From the NCBI GenBank assembly GCA_015680685.1, contig MNCI01009312.1:355977-419976 (forward strand): 64,000 bases of DNA, in the 5' to 3' direction. The notes under the pieces were generated by a model. That model was given only the letters and a program-made list of their open reading frames with translations. It was not told the origin of the DNA and searched no databases. Within the stretch, counting starts at the first letter, position 1; every line of letters begins with the position of its first letter. The stretch comes from Gnetum montanum. Its lineage: Eukaryota > Streptophyta > Gnetopsida > Gnetales > Gnetaceae. Below are positions 1 to 12,029 of this stretch, in pieces. The translations under genes were made by a program, and so were the position numbers.

Positions 1-728
1 TATAAATAAGAGGTAGACAGTTCCAATAGGCAATTTTTCAGTTCTAAGTTTAAGTGTTAAGTTTTAAGTAGTTCTTCTCTCAACCCTTTTCCTCCCAGTG
101 CATGCCCACAGTGTGGTGATTGTAATTGTACAGCATCCTTATTCGAGTGTGACATACTTTGAAATGCACATGATCGGAAATAAAGATCGAGATTACTTCA
201 TCATTGCAGCATTCACTTAGCTTAATAGTTTATTTAATTGTTATTTACTGCTTTCTTAGTTAATATCTTCTTACCCTAAACTCCTGTTAAACGTGGAATG
301 AGTACGACTTGATCATGAGCATTTAAGTGTGACTACTTGGTAACCCAGTAGCGTACCTAAGATCTACGCTTGGTAATCCCAATGGTAGTCATGCACGAGG
401 TCCAAGATGTGTACGGATGATTGAGGAACGGATGCTCATCGCACTTAGGCTAGCTAAATTCTCTCTCACCCTCTCTCTCCTAGCTTAGTTAATATCATTT
501 TTCATTATCCTCAAGAGTAGAATTAGCATACGAACACATCATACACCTCACTCTGGACTAAACCATACGTGACAAAGTTAACGCTAGTCTAGGTGGGAAG
601 ACAGCGAACTGCGACCTAAGGATAACTATCTTGATACCATAACTAGTCCATCTGCGAAACTCAACCAGATCGTGTGTGAAACGCTCGTATTCGTATGGTT
701 GAGTGTAGGGGTACCTCGCCACTCATTA
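1..728 (+). mobile_element. LTR of the TGATGAG family, left part outside window (3' or solo LTR)
   Basis: In sense on +, this starts at a TATA box (TATAAATA, 1-8) and ends at 728 in CTCATTA, a one-base variant of the family end CTCATCA. Its reverse complement matches the LTR at 23408-24008, including the block around 610-627 and the repeated 'ataaagat...gattacttcatcattgcagca' section. No tRNA-Asp-type primer site follows 728, so it is a 3' LTR or a solo LTR rather than a 5' LTR. The U3 lies left of the window. Confidence 0.75.
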
Positions 729-1272
729 GTACCTCTTCCAATTCAAAATGTTTATCAAGTGTCTTTAGCTAGCTTGGAAAAGTAGTGGTCTTCAGCTCTA
801 CATATGGTAGTCTTGTAACATCTTGTAACATTCCTGAATGCTCTAGCATGCCTTGCTTTAACTCCATCATCAAGCTTACCTTGAGAAGAAGTTGAAGATG
901 GTGATGAGACTCTTGGAGTTATAAAATAAGGATATAAGTTCCCTTTCCTTGGAGCCATAGGCTAATGGGTTTTCATACTCTCATAACTAGAATTTTCTTC
1001 CACATCAAATCTCCTTCCACCAAGTTGAGAAATCTCTTCATCAACATTTGCGCAAGAAAGTGCATCATCAACATATGGCTGGGACCTACATTTTGATCTA
1101 CCTTAGCACTAATTTGATCCAATTAATCAATCATTAGTTGAAAGACAAATTTCATGTTTTCCATGTCTTGATTGAAGGCTTGAACCATTTTCTTTTTAGG
1201 AGCCATCTGAAATAGATAAAAATACACAACCAAATTCTAAACAATAACAACCCCTTATGCTCTAATACTGCT
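729..1272 (-). mobile_element. Leader and gag-start remnant of a - strand LTR retroelement
   Basis: On the minus strand a primer-site-like stretch (GCAGTATTAGAGCAT, 1257-1271) resembles the plant initiator tRNA-Met primer site. About 50 bases later comes an ATG-led segment beginning MAPKKKMVQAFNQDMEN (from about 1205 leftward), which looks like the start of a gag. The reading frame soon breaks. The short ORF at 755-958 (also starting MAP) lies in the same remnant. Classification is uncertain. Confidence 0.35.
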
Positions 1273-1429
1273 TACTGAAGTAGGGTCACTCCAACTTTCT
1301 TTAATCTTTCAAATACATCAAATCCAAAAAATAGGCAAGATAGAGAATTGCTAGAAAAAGAAAACTTGCTATCTTCTATTAAAATAGAGAAGATACAAAT
1401 ACAATGAATCCACAAATTCCATATCACAA

Positions 1430-2010
1430 ATCACAACTCTCACACATTTAACAATATTATAGAGCATGAGTCTCTACAATCTTATAATGATTTTTCTTAA
1501 TGAAATGTTTAATTAAATCAGATCTCACAAAATAAATATAAGATCCAACATACAGAAAGAGGTATGGCCAAGACCACACACATAGATCTAACCTCAGAGA
1601 TGCATACCACTCATAGGTAATCTCTCTCCCCCAACTTTCTTTTCTTTCCTTTACTATTCTAGTTTTTGGGCTACTTTTCTTATATGTAATCACAACTAAT
1701 AATCCAATAGAAATCACAACTGGCTATCCCATGTGCAATTACAACTAGAAATTCTATGCTCTACATTAATTCCAAACATAAAGATCACCATCATATCTAT
1801 GATGTTAGAATTTATCTTGGAACATCTTCCATTTTTTATATTTTTACCTTACTTCTCATAGTAAAGACATCACTATTTATTTTTTTTATTTTTTGTAGCT
1901 TTGTAGCTTCAAGCAAAGGCATCTCTCTAGCTCCATGAACTTACAAATCACAGATCTATAGGGATGAAAAAGAGCTCGGAAGAGGTGTTCCTACACTAAT
2001 TTGGTGTCTA
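1430..2010 (-). repeat. Dispersed repeat, related to 62170-62450
   Basis: Read on minus, this segment aligns by eye with + strand 62170-62450. Both carry '...acacctctt(c/t)...tccctata/tccctaca...', then '...agatct(g/a)a...ttaattaa/ttgaac...', then '...gattgtagag(a/c)ct(c/t)atgct...'. In each place it precedes a tRNA-Met-type primer-site-like sequence, so it is probably part of an LTR of one family. No coding potential is recognised. The ORFs inside (for example 1457-1717) are not gene-like. Confidence 0.5.
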
Positions 2011-2041
2011 GTTGGATTATTATATTTTATTTAGAAGGGGG

Positions 2042-2415
2042 TGTCAAATCCTAAAATAAATAAATAATAATATTTAAAAAATTAAAGTACATTATATCAT
2101 CAAACAAAGAATCTAAAGAAAGAGGCCACCAGTTTTGGGAATGTCTTTTCAGATTTTCATCCTTACAACTAATCTTGAAAGACCTCCTCTCTGGGGTTAG
2201 AAAAGGATCAGGCCTTGTTCTTATTCAAAAGCACCCTTACATATTTTCACTTCTTAATAAAGGATTTCTTATAAAGAGGAGGAGAAAACTCTTTCTAAAG
2301 AAAACAAATACATCAATAAAAAATAAAGAACAAATAACAACAAAATTTGAAAGCTTTCCATTCTTGAGCCTCCATAACAAAAAAAAATTGTATAAAGCAA
2401 ATTAATTTGTACATA
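2042..2415 (+). repeat. Direct repeat copy A, LTR-like start after a polypurine tract
   Basis: Begins TGTCAAATCC right after the purine run AGAAGGGGG (2033-2041). It matches 6827-7165 in the same orientation with many small differences, including 'aaagtacattatatcatc', 'ataaagagga' and 'gaaagctttccattcttgagcc'. The start TGT after a polypurine tract is the usual 3' LTR geometry. The ORF at 2175-2405 is not recognised as a protein gene. Confidence 0.55.
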
Positions 2416-3129
2416 GTTATCTAGTTGGTACTATTCTATACTACCACTCTAAAATAAATAATATATAATAATACTTTTAGGCTATATATGATTCATGAAC
2501 TTTACTTCCCCTTTTTCATTACCTCTTGGCCAAAGTTCAACATGCCCTTATGAGTATAGATACATGAAAATCCTTCCATTAGAAACCATCCATTTATATA
2601 GCCAATATCTCAGAGAAGGAGCCAGAAGGGAGACACCACAAAAATGGTAGGAGAAGCCATAGTTCAAACATATGAAAGCTTTCTAAATCTACATAACTTT
2701 CTTATTTTTCTTCTTTCGGGTTTTCATTTATAGATTCTTTTAAAACTAGTTATTGATCCTACACTTTTACTTATGGTTGGAATCATACTAGGAGATCCCA
2801 ATCACATGAGGAATTTCATTACAATGTATTATTTCTAGGTAGGAAAATTTATTACAATGCTTCCTAATTTGGGTTTTACTTTTAAGGTTTATGCATATTT
2901 CTATATTTGAATGAAAAAGTAATAACGATGTATTTTGTAACACATATTTTAAAAATATATATTTGAATTTATTAAAGTAAAAATTTTAGTTTTTATCTAA
3001 ATAGTGTTGAATATTATTTAATATGTTATTTTATTTTGGGATGTTAATCTTAGAAATTTCATTTTGATATAAAATCTTAGATTAGCTTTTCAAGTCAAAA
3101 TAGAGAGAGAGAGAGGTGTCGGACCCCAA
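2416..3129. other. AT-rich stretch without recognised gene
   Basis: No ORF of coding quality. It ends in a short (GA)n run (3103-3115) next to TGTCGGACCCC, which resembles the LTR-like start TGTTAGACCCC at 6827. Confidence 0.5.
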
Positions 3130-6095
3130 AAAGAGAATTTTATTAATTAAATGAGATTAAGTACATGATCAACATCTGAACATATTGATGGTTAAATAGG
3201 GAGAAGAATAATGGCAAATGCAGATGTTGAAGGAAAACATCTTGAAACATAATCCTTCACAGGGTGTGGGAGTACATTCCAAAGAGTAACCTCATGCTAG
3301 GAATCAATAAGAACTACGAGTTAATAAGACTAGGAGAACAACAGAGAGCTAAAAATGCTCAAAATTATGATGAGACACTCCGATGTAGCAGATCGAGATT
3401 CGGAAGAGTGCACAAATTGGTGCATCTACTCCAAGGCTGCAAACAATAAAACAACTGATTAGTATCCAACTTTAACTTAGAAGTGTGAGATAAAATTCGG
3501 AAATGCACAAGGTGAAGAATTTGAAATTTTTCCATAATAGTTAAATGGTTAGAGTTGGACGAATCAGTATTCTGGAAAAGAGTAGTGCATCTGCACTTCC
3601 ATATATAGTAAAGAACAAGGGGCCTAATAACTTCCCAAAGAAATTGAAGGTCAACAAAGGGGATGGCCAGAAAGCCAAACAAGATATTCTCCTGGGAAAA
3701 CTTGCACAAAGGAAAAACTTTAGAAACCCACTCCCATGAAGACTGAGTGAAAGGGAAATGCCAAAAAACATGGACAAAATCATCAGGACCTACATAGAGA
3801 GGGAAATTAGGGTTTGGAATCCCAAGGTATTCACGGCATTTTCCGATAGGTAGGCCTTGATGAAGGAGGCACCAAAGAAATTGTTTAATTTTTAGAAGAG
3901 TTAGAAGGCTCCAAACTCATGAGAAGAGGGAGAGTCAAAACTATTTAGACTCTTCTTTGTGCCATGATCTATTGCAGCAATTAACAATCATAGAGGAATC
4001 ATGCAACAACTGAAAGGGCACATGCGGTTTATAGGGTAGAAGGTTCGATCCATTAATCCACTGAAGACCATGGAAGAGACTAGGAACCGAAGCATCCAAA
4101 TGCAAGTACTAATGAATGAAGTGATAAATTCTATCAAGGTAGTGGTGCATAGTTCTGGAAGCCCCATATAAGTTTTCGAACATATCCCAAGTAATCCACT
4201 GATTGGTGAGACGAAGAAATCTAAGGGAAAAAACTCCTTTTTGAAACCAAATGGTGGCTGCCCTGGCATTTGAGGTGGCTAGAGGAGCAGGCAATAGGGG
4301 TAGCCACCAAGGGAAAATATTAGAAATGAGAGTAGCATTGATATGAACATTATTCCAATTCACATGAGAATGTAAGACCTGCCAAGCCTTCCAAATGCTT
4401 TTGAAAACATGTGTTCTAGGAATGATAATGTCATGAGGAGAAAGGATCCAATTAATAGGGTGGATACCCTTCCAGATGGACTTATTCTTNNNNNNNNNNN
4501 NNNNNNNNNNNNNNNNNNNNNNNNNNNNNNNNNNNNNNNNNNNNNNNNNNNNNNNNNNNNNNNNNNNNNNNNNNNNNNNNNNNNNNNNNNNNNNNNNNNN
4601 NNNNNNNNNNNNNNNNNNNNNNNNNNNNNNNNNNNNNNNNNNNNNNNNNNNNNNNNNNNNNNNNNNNNNNNNNNNNNNNNNNNNNNNNNNNNNNNNNNNN
4701 NNNNNNNNNNNNNNNNNNNNNNNNNNNNNNNNNNNNNNNNNNNNNNNNNNNNNNNNNNNNNNNNNNNNNNNNNNNNNNNNNNNNNNNNNNNNNNNNNNNN
4801 NNNNNNNNNNNNNNNNNNNNNNNNNNNNNNNNNNNNNNNNNNNNNNNNNNNNNNNNNNNNNNNNNNNNNNNNNNNNNNNNNNNNNNNNNNNNNNNNNNNN
4901 NNNNNNNNNNNATTTGATGACAGAGAAAATCAGCAACAATGATGAAGAGGTAAGGAGCAAGAGGGCAACCTTCCCTAACAGACCTATGAATAGAAAAGGA
5001 AGAAGTGATGCCAATGGTAGTTGCGATTCACACAGTAGCATCTAAGAATAAGCATTCTACCATATGAATGAACTTAGGGCCAAAACCCAATTTATTCATG
5101 GTTTGGATAATGAAGTCTCACTTAATGTTATCATAGGTTTTAGCGTAGTCAAGCTTCATCAGGAGGATATCCTGACCTTCATCCTCAGCCCACTTAAGAC
5201 CTTCCCAAGCAGCCACCACATTATTTAATATGTATCTTCCTGGACAAAGCCAATCTGCTAGGGGAAAATAATAAGAGCAAGGATTTTCTTTAATGGCAAA
5301 GCCAAACATTTAGCCCAAATTTTGTAAACCACATTAAGTAAGGTGATAGGTCTCCAATTGGAGATACAAGTAGGATCTCCCGATTTAGGGAGAAGACAAA
5401 TAATCCCTTGGTTTAAGGTTGGTCCCAAAGAACCAATAAGCATAACCTCTTTGATAACATGGAATAGGTCAGAACCTACCAAATCCCAATGCTTTTGGAC
5501 AAATTTGACTAGAAAACCATCATAACCAGGCCCAGGGCTTAGGTTAAAGCAAGCTTATCGAAGCTCAGCTGGAGTAATATCAGCTTCTAAAATTGTTAGC
5601 ATAGAAGAATTAACCAATCTAGGATAATTTAGAGTGGCAGCTTCGAAGGATGCGGGATCCATAGGAGTAGTGGTGAATAAGGCCTCAAAGTGTTCCTTAA
5701 GATAAGACAGAAGACTATTTTGGTCAGTGATAATGGATCCATTTATGGAGAGTTTATCTAAAGAGGGTGAAGGGGAGGACCGGTTAAGGTACTTAAAGAA
5801 TTCCTTATAGTGTTCATCTTGAATGTTTAGCCAAGTGAGATGGCTTTTAATCAAGGCACCTTGTGCCTTATATACTTCCCAATGTTGAAAGGCAATACAG
5901 GCTCTGGCAAGCTCCCCTTGTAGGTGACTATTGAAGGGATCATCAGTTAGTTTGGTCGTAAGGTGCTCAATGGTAGAGCATATGTTGGTGTACTCTTGCC
6001 GAGATCGAGAGGCAACTTTCTTACCATAATGATGGGTGAGATTCCTAACTCTACTAGTAGTCCGAAGCCACCAGTGGATCCAACCCTTTGGACCT
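3130..6095 (-). pseudogene. L1-like LINE remnant: RT plus zinc-binding C-terminal region
   Basis: Read right to left on minus. A linker region (about 6080-5560) precedes reverse transcriptase motifs: 'SPGPGYDGF' near 5545, 'PTLNQGIICLLPKSGDP' then 'SNWRPITLLNVVYKI' near 5440-5330, 'LDYAKTYD' near 5135 and 'REGCPLAPYLFII' near 4960. The catalytic aspartate motif would lie in the N gap 4490-4911. After the gap come the thumb/connection region (about 4480-4100) and the zf-RVT-type segment 'FLWCLLHQGLPIG...' near 3850 with 'HVFWHFPF' near 3770. Stops and frameshifts are frequent. The endonuclease and ORF1 are missing, so the copy is 5' truncated at the GA/GAA microsatellite. Lineage assignment follows RT motif order and is known for plant L1-like LINEs. 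Confidence 0.85.
4490..4911. other. Assembly gap (422 N)
   Basis: A run of N inside the LINE remnant. ORFs drawn through it are artefacts. Confidence 1.
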
Positions 6096-6146
6096 AAGAG
6101 AGAGAGAGAGAGAGAGAGAGAGAAGAAGAAGAAGAAGAAGAAGAAA
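6096..6146. repeat. (AG)n then (GAA)n microsatellite
   Basis: A pure AG run followed by GAA triplets, sitting exactly at the 5' limit of recognisable LINE sequence. Confidence 0.95.
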
Positions 6147-6826
6147 ACCCAACAAGTAAAATCTAATGTAAGAAATATTATTTGAAATCTATTCAAAAAA
6201 CCTTTCATTATAGTTGAAACTTGTTAGCATTTGAAATTATTAGAGAACTTAAGGTTTGGCTTAGCATTTCAATTTTTAAGAGATAAATTCTTAATTGAAA
6301 TACATTAGGATTTAGAAATTAACATTTGAGAAATATCAACTCAAAATTATTTGGTTTGGACCTCTATTAAGTGATCAATTGCATTTTTGTAGCACCTTGG
6401 GTTTTAGTATGTTTGTGTATTTATGATATTAACATGTTTTGTTTTATAATTCTTACATGTAGGACATTTCACAATAAGTATTTCTATTTTTTGTTTAATG
6501 ATTCTTAAATGTGGAACATCTCATGATAAGTACTATCTAGTTTAAGTGGAGATATCATAGAGAAAGTGGCCAGTTGGTTTTAATGGAGACTTGAAGCATT
6601 TGGTAATCTTTCACTATCTATAGTAGTGAAGTTCATTGCATGTCACCTTTAACCATGCCTCATGGAGGGGTTTTGTAACCCTAATAAATGACAGAAATTG
6701 TAGTATTTCTTGCTAACCTTGGTATTATATTTAAGAAATAATAAATAAGACCTACAAGCATATTTTTTGCTTTAGATAAAATCTTATCTGTACAATAAGT
6801 ACTCATATCAACTTTAGGGGAAGGAG
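6147..6826. other. AT-rich stretch ending in a polypurine tract
   Basis: No gene recognised. It ends with AGGGGAAGGAG (6816-6826) immediately before TGTTAG, the layout of a polypurine tract and 3' LTR start on +. Confidence 0.45.
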
Positions 6827-7165
6827 TGTTAGACCCCAAATTTATAAATAATAATATAAAAAACTTTAGAGTACATTACATCATCGAAGAGAGAGTCTAA
6901 GAAAAAGCACAATGATACAACCAATCATACCTCTCCTATGGGATAGGAAAAGTATTAGGCCTTACCCTTATTTAGAAGCATCCTCATGGGTTTTTACTTC
7001 TTACTAAAGGGTTTTCTATAAAGAGGAGAAAAATAAATCTAAAGAAAAAAGAATATATCAATGACGGATAAAGCAACAAATAACAAAAAAAAGTTGAAAG
7101 CTTCCCATTTTTGAGCCTTCAAAATAAAAATAAATTGATATTATAGAAAAAAATTAATTGTTTAT
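6827..7165 (+). repeat. Direct repeat copy B, LTR-like start after a polypurine tract
   Basis: Begins TGTTAGACCCC after the purine run at 6816-6826 and matches 2042-2415 in the same orientation. The two copies flank the LINE remnant. The pair may be LTRs of a decayed element, or separate 3' ends of one family. Confidence 0.55.
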
Positions 7166-8063
7166 CTTTTGTTTAGAGTTTTTTTCCTTGAAGTTGTAGC
7201 TAAAAGGAGACATATTTAAGAATTTGGTATTTGATATATGAAGAGAGGTCATAGTTATGCTCTTGCTACTGGAAAATAACTACATATCGAAGCTTCCAAA
7301 GAGAGTAGAGAATAAGTGATCGAAGATAATTCTAAATAAAAAGAAATACAGTAAACAAAGTAGGTTGCTCACAAAAAATAACTTCATTGATGCTTGGTTC
7401 AAAGTTTTTACAAATTCTAAATCTCCATTTCCAAGAATGTTTAGAAAAAAATTTCAAAAAATATGACAAAATGAGTTTTCACTTCTACAAAGAAAACATT
7501 GAGAAGAAATACTTCTCATATGTTTAAGATAACTGTCAATAGGAAGACCTTGATGAATAAAACACCATAAACAAATTATAAATTTTAAGAAATGTAGGAT
7601 CTTTGCAAATATTTTTTATTTTTTCATCCAAATGTGTAACGATAATTGCATTTTTCAATCCTTATTGAATTTTTAATGAATAAAATCATCCTTGATAATA
7701 ATCTAATGAAAAATTTTCAAATTAAAAGGAAAAACATATTCGCCATCCTTCCAAAAAATATTTGGAAAATTTTAATGCAAATTGTTATCAACTTTAAATA
7801 AATTCTCAAGATTAGAAATTAATTTTTAAAAAATATTTTCCTCCTTTTATTCAAATTATAAAGGCTAGAATCTTCATTCCAAGTAATCCATCTATCATGC
7901 ATACACAAATAAGAAATTGCAATGATACAAAATTTGCTCCAAGTGTAAGCAGTGTAGATGCATTAGTAGAATAAAATTATTCATTAAAAAGGATGTTACC
8001 ATAAGCAAATTAGCTTAAGCATATCTTCTAAAACTATAATATGATTATAATTCCAATATTTAC
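7166..8063 (-). pseudogene. LINE remnant, 3' part (continues at 22393)
   Basis: On minus this decayed stretch carries the zf-RVT-like phrase 'CLWCFIHQGLPIDSYLKHM' (about 7570-7510), then 'SQCFLCRSENS', matching the C-terminal zinc-binding region seen near 3850 in the other LINE. Its upstream partner lies on the other side of the LTR complex at 22393-22918. The LINE was therefore in place before the 14-kb insertion. Confidence 0.7.
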
Positions 8064-8879
8064 TAATGAGTGGTGAGGTACCCTATGCTCAACCATACGA
8101 ATACGAGTGTTATGCGCAATCCAGTCAAACTCCAAGGACTAAGTGCTTATGCACCTTCACAGAACAAGGATGGGTTAGGCGATCGTTGTCTTCCCAAGCT
8201 TACTCGTATGGCACGATTGTATGGTTAAGTAAACTTGAGGTATATGATTTTTATGTTTTTTATGTTTTATGTCCTGGTGCTAAAGAGGGAAGAAGTGAAT
8301 TAATTGAATAACTAATTTAAATTAACTAATTAGCTAGGTCCTAACTAGTCCTAACACCAGCATCCACTCCCACTTTTCGTACACATCCTGAACCAATGTA
8401 ACACTCCTAGGATTACCAAGTGCTAATCGTTACTAGGTTACCAAGTGTTCCATACATGCTCGAAGTGGTCGTACTGAGTGTGCTTACTTGTGAAAATTAA
8501 CGAATCAATAAAAGCAACATGAATTAACTAATGAAAGCATTAAAGAACTATAAATAGCATTAAGTGTGAGAGATAAGCTATTCTGAATGCTACAAGATTT
8601 ATCACAAAGTTCATCATTATTTTCAGACACAAGGTTTGCTCAGGTACACAATGCTCGAATAAAGATCTGTTTGCTTTATGACTCCTACTATGGGCACTCA
8701 GAAATAATTCTAACTCTGAGAGGGAGAAACTACAAGAGTTCAGGTAAGGGACTAAGAACTAACTGCCAAACCAAGTGCACCTGCCTCTTATTTATAGGCA
8801 ATGACATAGGTCCTGATATTGGATGTCTGATATCGCTTGGCAGGATTCGATATCATGAATGCGATATCGCAGCTCATCA
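8064..8879 (-). mobile_element. 3' LTR of the outer Athila-like element
   Basis: 816 bp, from TAATGAG (8064, degenerate TGATGAG) to CTCATCA (8873-8879); these family ends form a 7-bp inverted repeat. In sense it carries GATATC-type palindromes near its start (about 8818-8870) and a TATA box seen on + as 'cttatttata' near 8788. The nearest relative in the window is 21548-22392. Confidence 0.88.
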
Positions 8880-9094
8880 TACCCCCACAACTAAATGAAA
8901 ACTCATCCTTAAGTTCCTTACAAAATATTGGGAAGGTATGGGATTATTGACCGAATGACAACTAACAATGACATGGGATGACAAACTTAGAGTGCTCGAG
9001 GAAAAAATCAATAAATATATTACAGCATTGGTGTTCATGCCCATTGTGACGAACACTGTACATAGATGACATCCAGATCCTCATTCGACAACTT

Positions 9095-9136
<42 letters not shown>

Positions 9137-10545
9137 GCACGTTGTTGCCAATGTCGAAACTATGCACACCATTGTCCATCCATAGCCACATGTCCAAACT
9201 TATTCCTTTCGTAAACACTCCAGCTCCAATCCATCCTAAGTACTCCCTCTTATCCCAGTCCATTGTTCGTGTAATCACCATCTGCACACACAACAATGGA
9301 CTGGGATAAGAGAAATAACAACAGTGATGCCAATAAAACATAAGCAAAAACGGATGTCATTGATGGGGTGAACGAGAAATAGTTGATTGCAAGAAATGTT
9401 GAAGGGAATGAGCTTAACGATTGCACCAAAAAGGAATGCCAATGGATCCTCCCCAAAACAAGCTCATGCCCTGACAAACCTACAAACCAAAGAGTCTGTA
9501 GGCTCTCAGAATGACATATGGAAATAAAGGTTAAGAACTTACTCATAAGCATTTTACCAAAGACTAACAATGTGTCAACCAAGATATAGACTCATCATAA
9601 AACTAGCAATGAATGTGGAAAGCAATATGGAAAGAGAGGAGAGAACGGAATGGAGTCCCAAAATTAAGGTGGTATAAAGTCCCGTGTGTAATATGTGGTT
9701 AAGATGACTTAATAAAATTCTGTCCAAATCTAGAATCAACTATCCACATCCAGTGACCTCGCATCAACACACTTGACCAACCCATCCTCTCGAAGTAACA
9801 AGAATGTGTCCACAGAGCCACCACCATCCCAACAAGAGAAGAAGTAGGAAGTGAGAAAGGACCTTAGTTAGAGGGAACCTTCAGGCATGGGTAACATGTC
9901 TTTCCAGTACCATAACCAGTGCATGTAGCCCAAGTTCATTATTGTGTCTAAGGTGTGTGCTTTGAATTCTCACTCTTTTTTTATTTTTTTGCGTGAGAAC
10001 CACACCATGCAAAGACTTATTTTTATGTACTCAACTTCTAAATATTTGATGAATGGTAGAATGGCAGAAAAATCAAGGAAAAAGCATCCAAGCACTCAAG
10101 AGAATAGCCAGCACAACTGCATCACATCCCCTTGAAGTCACACCCTTTTCATCCTTTGAGTCTTTCCTTAGTTTGAGAAATACCCAGCCACCAATTCAGT
10201 AACAATTTTATTAGAGAAAGGGACTGTACGATTCCAAGCCAAGGGAGACCATAGGATTTTATGGATGCATGAATGACATGGACTCATTGCCTATTTAATC
10301 AAAAGATCCATACCTTAATATCAACATCATATTTCAAAGGTAAAACCTAAACATTAGCAATCAGTATGGTATTATTCATGCCACCATCATGAACACTTAT
10401 TAGGTGACGAACAAAATAAAGTAATCTCACAAAGAAATGGTAAAAATATGAACGATGGTGTAAAAAAAATAAGAAAGATTAAATAAATGTGCAAAACAAA
10501 AACATGTAAAACAAAAATTTAGAAAGAACTGAGGGCCTTCAATGG
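8880..10545 (-). other. Region between integrase and 3' LTR of the Athila-like element
   Basis: About 1.7 kb with no recognised conserved domain, where Athila elements often carry extra sequence. It contains an (AG)n microsatellite at 9096-9131. The ORFs at 9250-9582 and 9081-9347 (-) have hydrophobic runs but no match that I recognise, and they overlap the microsatellite. Confidence 0.5.
9096..9131. repeat. (AG)n microsatellite
   Basis: About 18 uninterrupted AG units inside the retroelement. Confidence 0.95.
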
Positions 10546-11520
10546 TTAGCAGAGGTGGCCATCTCCCCCATGACTAAGTTGGAAGGAGGAGATCCAAAAT
10601 AATGAGCAAGGTTGCCCACCTATAGAGGTAGCATGTGTTCTGGCTGTCCTAAACTCATGGAAAGGTTTTGTTTGTTGCATGTTGACTAACAGTCTCTTAT
10701 CTGGGCTCTGAAGTTTATATATGGTCATGAACCCTGAAGCAAAATCTGCATAGAAAATGTGAGGTCCTTCCCACAGTGTTTGAAATTTGCTACATTGTGA
10801 CACATGTGTGGGGTTCCAGTAGAGAACCTTATCTCTTGGCTGATACTTAACTTTCCTAATTTTCAAGTCATGACATTATTTATTAAATGCCTTGTGCAAT
10901 TCATTAGATGACAAGGTAGCTAGTTGGTTCTCATCTAGCAAGTTAGAGTCATCAACCTTTATTTCTATGCTAGATCAAGGTGAAGGTTGAGGTCACATGC
11001 CATGGATAGTGTACAGAGCTTAGTTTGGATAGGGAGCATTGGAAGTTTTCCATACACTACTCGTAGGAAGAGTAGCCTATAGAGAGTTTCCATGTGGAGC
11101 GATATGGCCAAAGAGCACTATTCAGTTTAGTGCTCCAATCTTACCTATACTTACTAATGGTTCTGGTCAATATCTTAGTAATCTTCCTGTTGGTAACCTT
11201 AGCTTGAATGTTTTCTTGGGGGTGGTATGGTGTAGTCAATTTATGCTCAACCCCTAAGCGTTGCATTAACTTCCAAAAAGTTGCACCTGTGAAGTGTGTA
11301 CCATTGTCTGAAATAAGTGCACATGGCACACCAAACCTATTGACAACTTGTTGTTGAACAAATTGTGTAGCTGTAGATGATGTGCAATCTTTAACGGCAG
11401 CTACTTCAGCCCATTTTTTTAAGTAGTCTACGGCAACTATGATGTAAGCTTTTCCATTAGACATTGGTGTAATGGGCCCCATGAAATCAATTCCCCAAAT
11501 ATCGAAGGGTTCTAACAGTT
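10546..11520 (-). pseudogene. Ty3/gypsy integrase remnant
   Basis: The integrase core is at 11482-11141 on minus. The first aspartate is in '[13 protein letters not shown]', the second in '[12 protein letters not shown]', followed by 'TTPYHPQEN'. At the position of the third catalytic residue the sequence reads Lys (IQAKVTNR), so the D,D-35-E triad is broken. A stop near 11141 separates it from the C-terminal segment 'YQPRDKVLYWNP...LWEGPHIFY' (10866-10546). The inferred role was insertion of the element's cDNA. It now cannot encode an active enzyme. Confidence 0.88.
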
Positions 11521-12029
11521 AAATCCATTATTACGGACCCTCCATTCTAGTAGTCAGTCCCCCATCACGTTAACAGCACTCACAAGATTAGATGAATTGA
11601 TGGGCATCCTGGAACAAGGTAGGCCAATAATACCCTGCAAGCAAGATCTTGATGGTCGTTCATCTCCCAGCATAATGACCCCCACAAGGGCCCTCATGAG
11701 CATCTTGGAGAACTCTCAATTAATCTATATCAAGAACACACCATCGAACCAAGCCATCAGGACATACTTTGTAAAGTTATCCATTGATCTCCATAAAGTA
11801 CTTGGCTCTGTGAAGAAACTATTGTTTCTTCTTAGGGTCTAGCTCTTGTGGTGTTTGTTGGGTAAGGAGATAGGTAAGAATGCTACTGTACCAATTTTTT
11901 TCCGTGGGTGATTAATTATTCACTACACCAGCAAAGAGGAATTCATTAGGGAAATGATCAAAAATTGGATACTCATCCTCTTTACTATCTCAGCGCAACC
12001 AAGATAAATGATCGGCAACTACATTCTCA

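Noticed and set aside
4109-5045. Long ORFs of 177-310 codons on both strands
   Set aside because: They run through 422 N and are artefacts; only their edges are real LINE sequence.
9250-9582. Envelope-like gene of the Athila-like element
   Set aside because: Hydrophobic stretches occur, but no conserved motif is visible and the overlapping frame is largely microsatellite; support is too weak.
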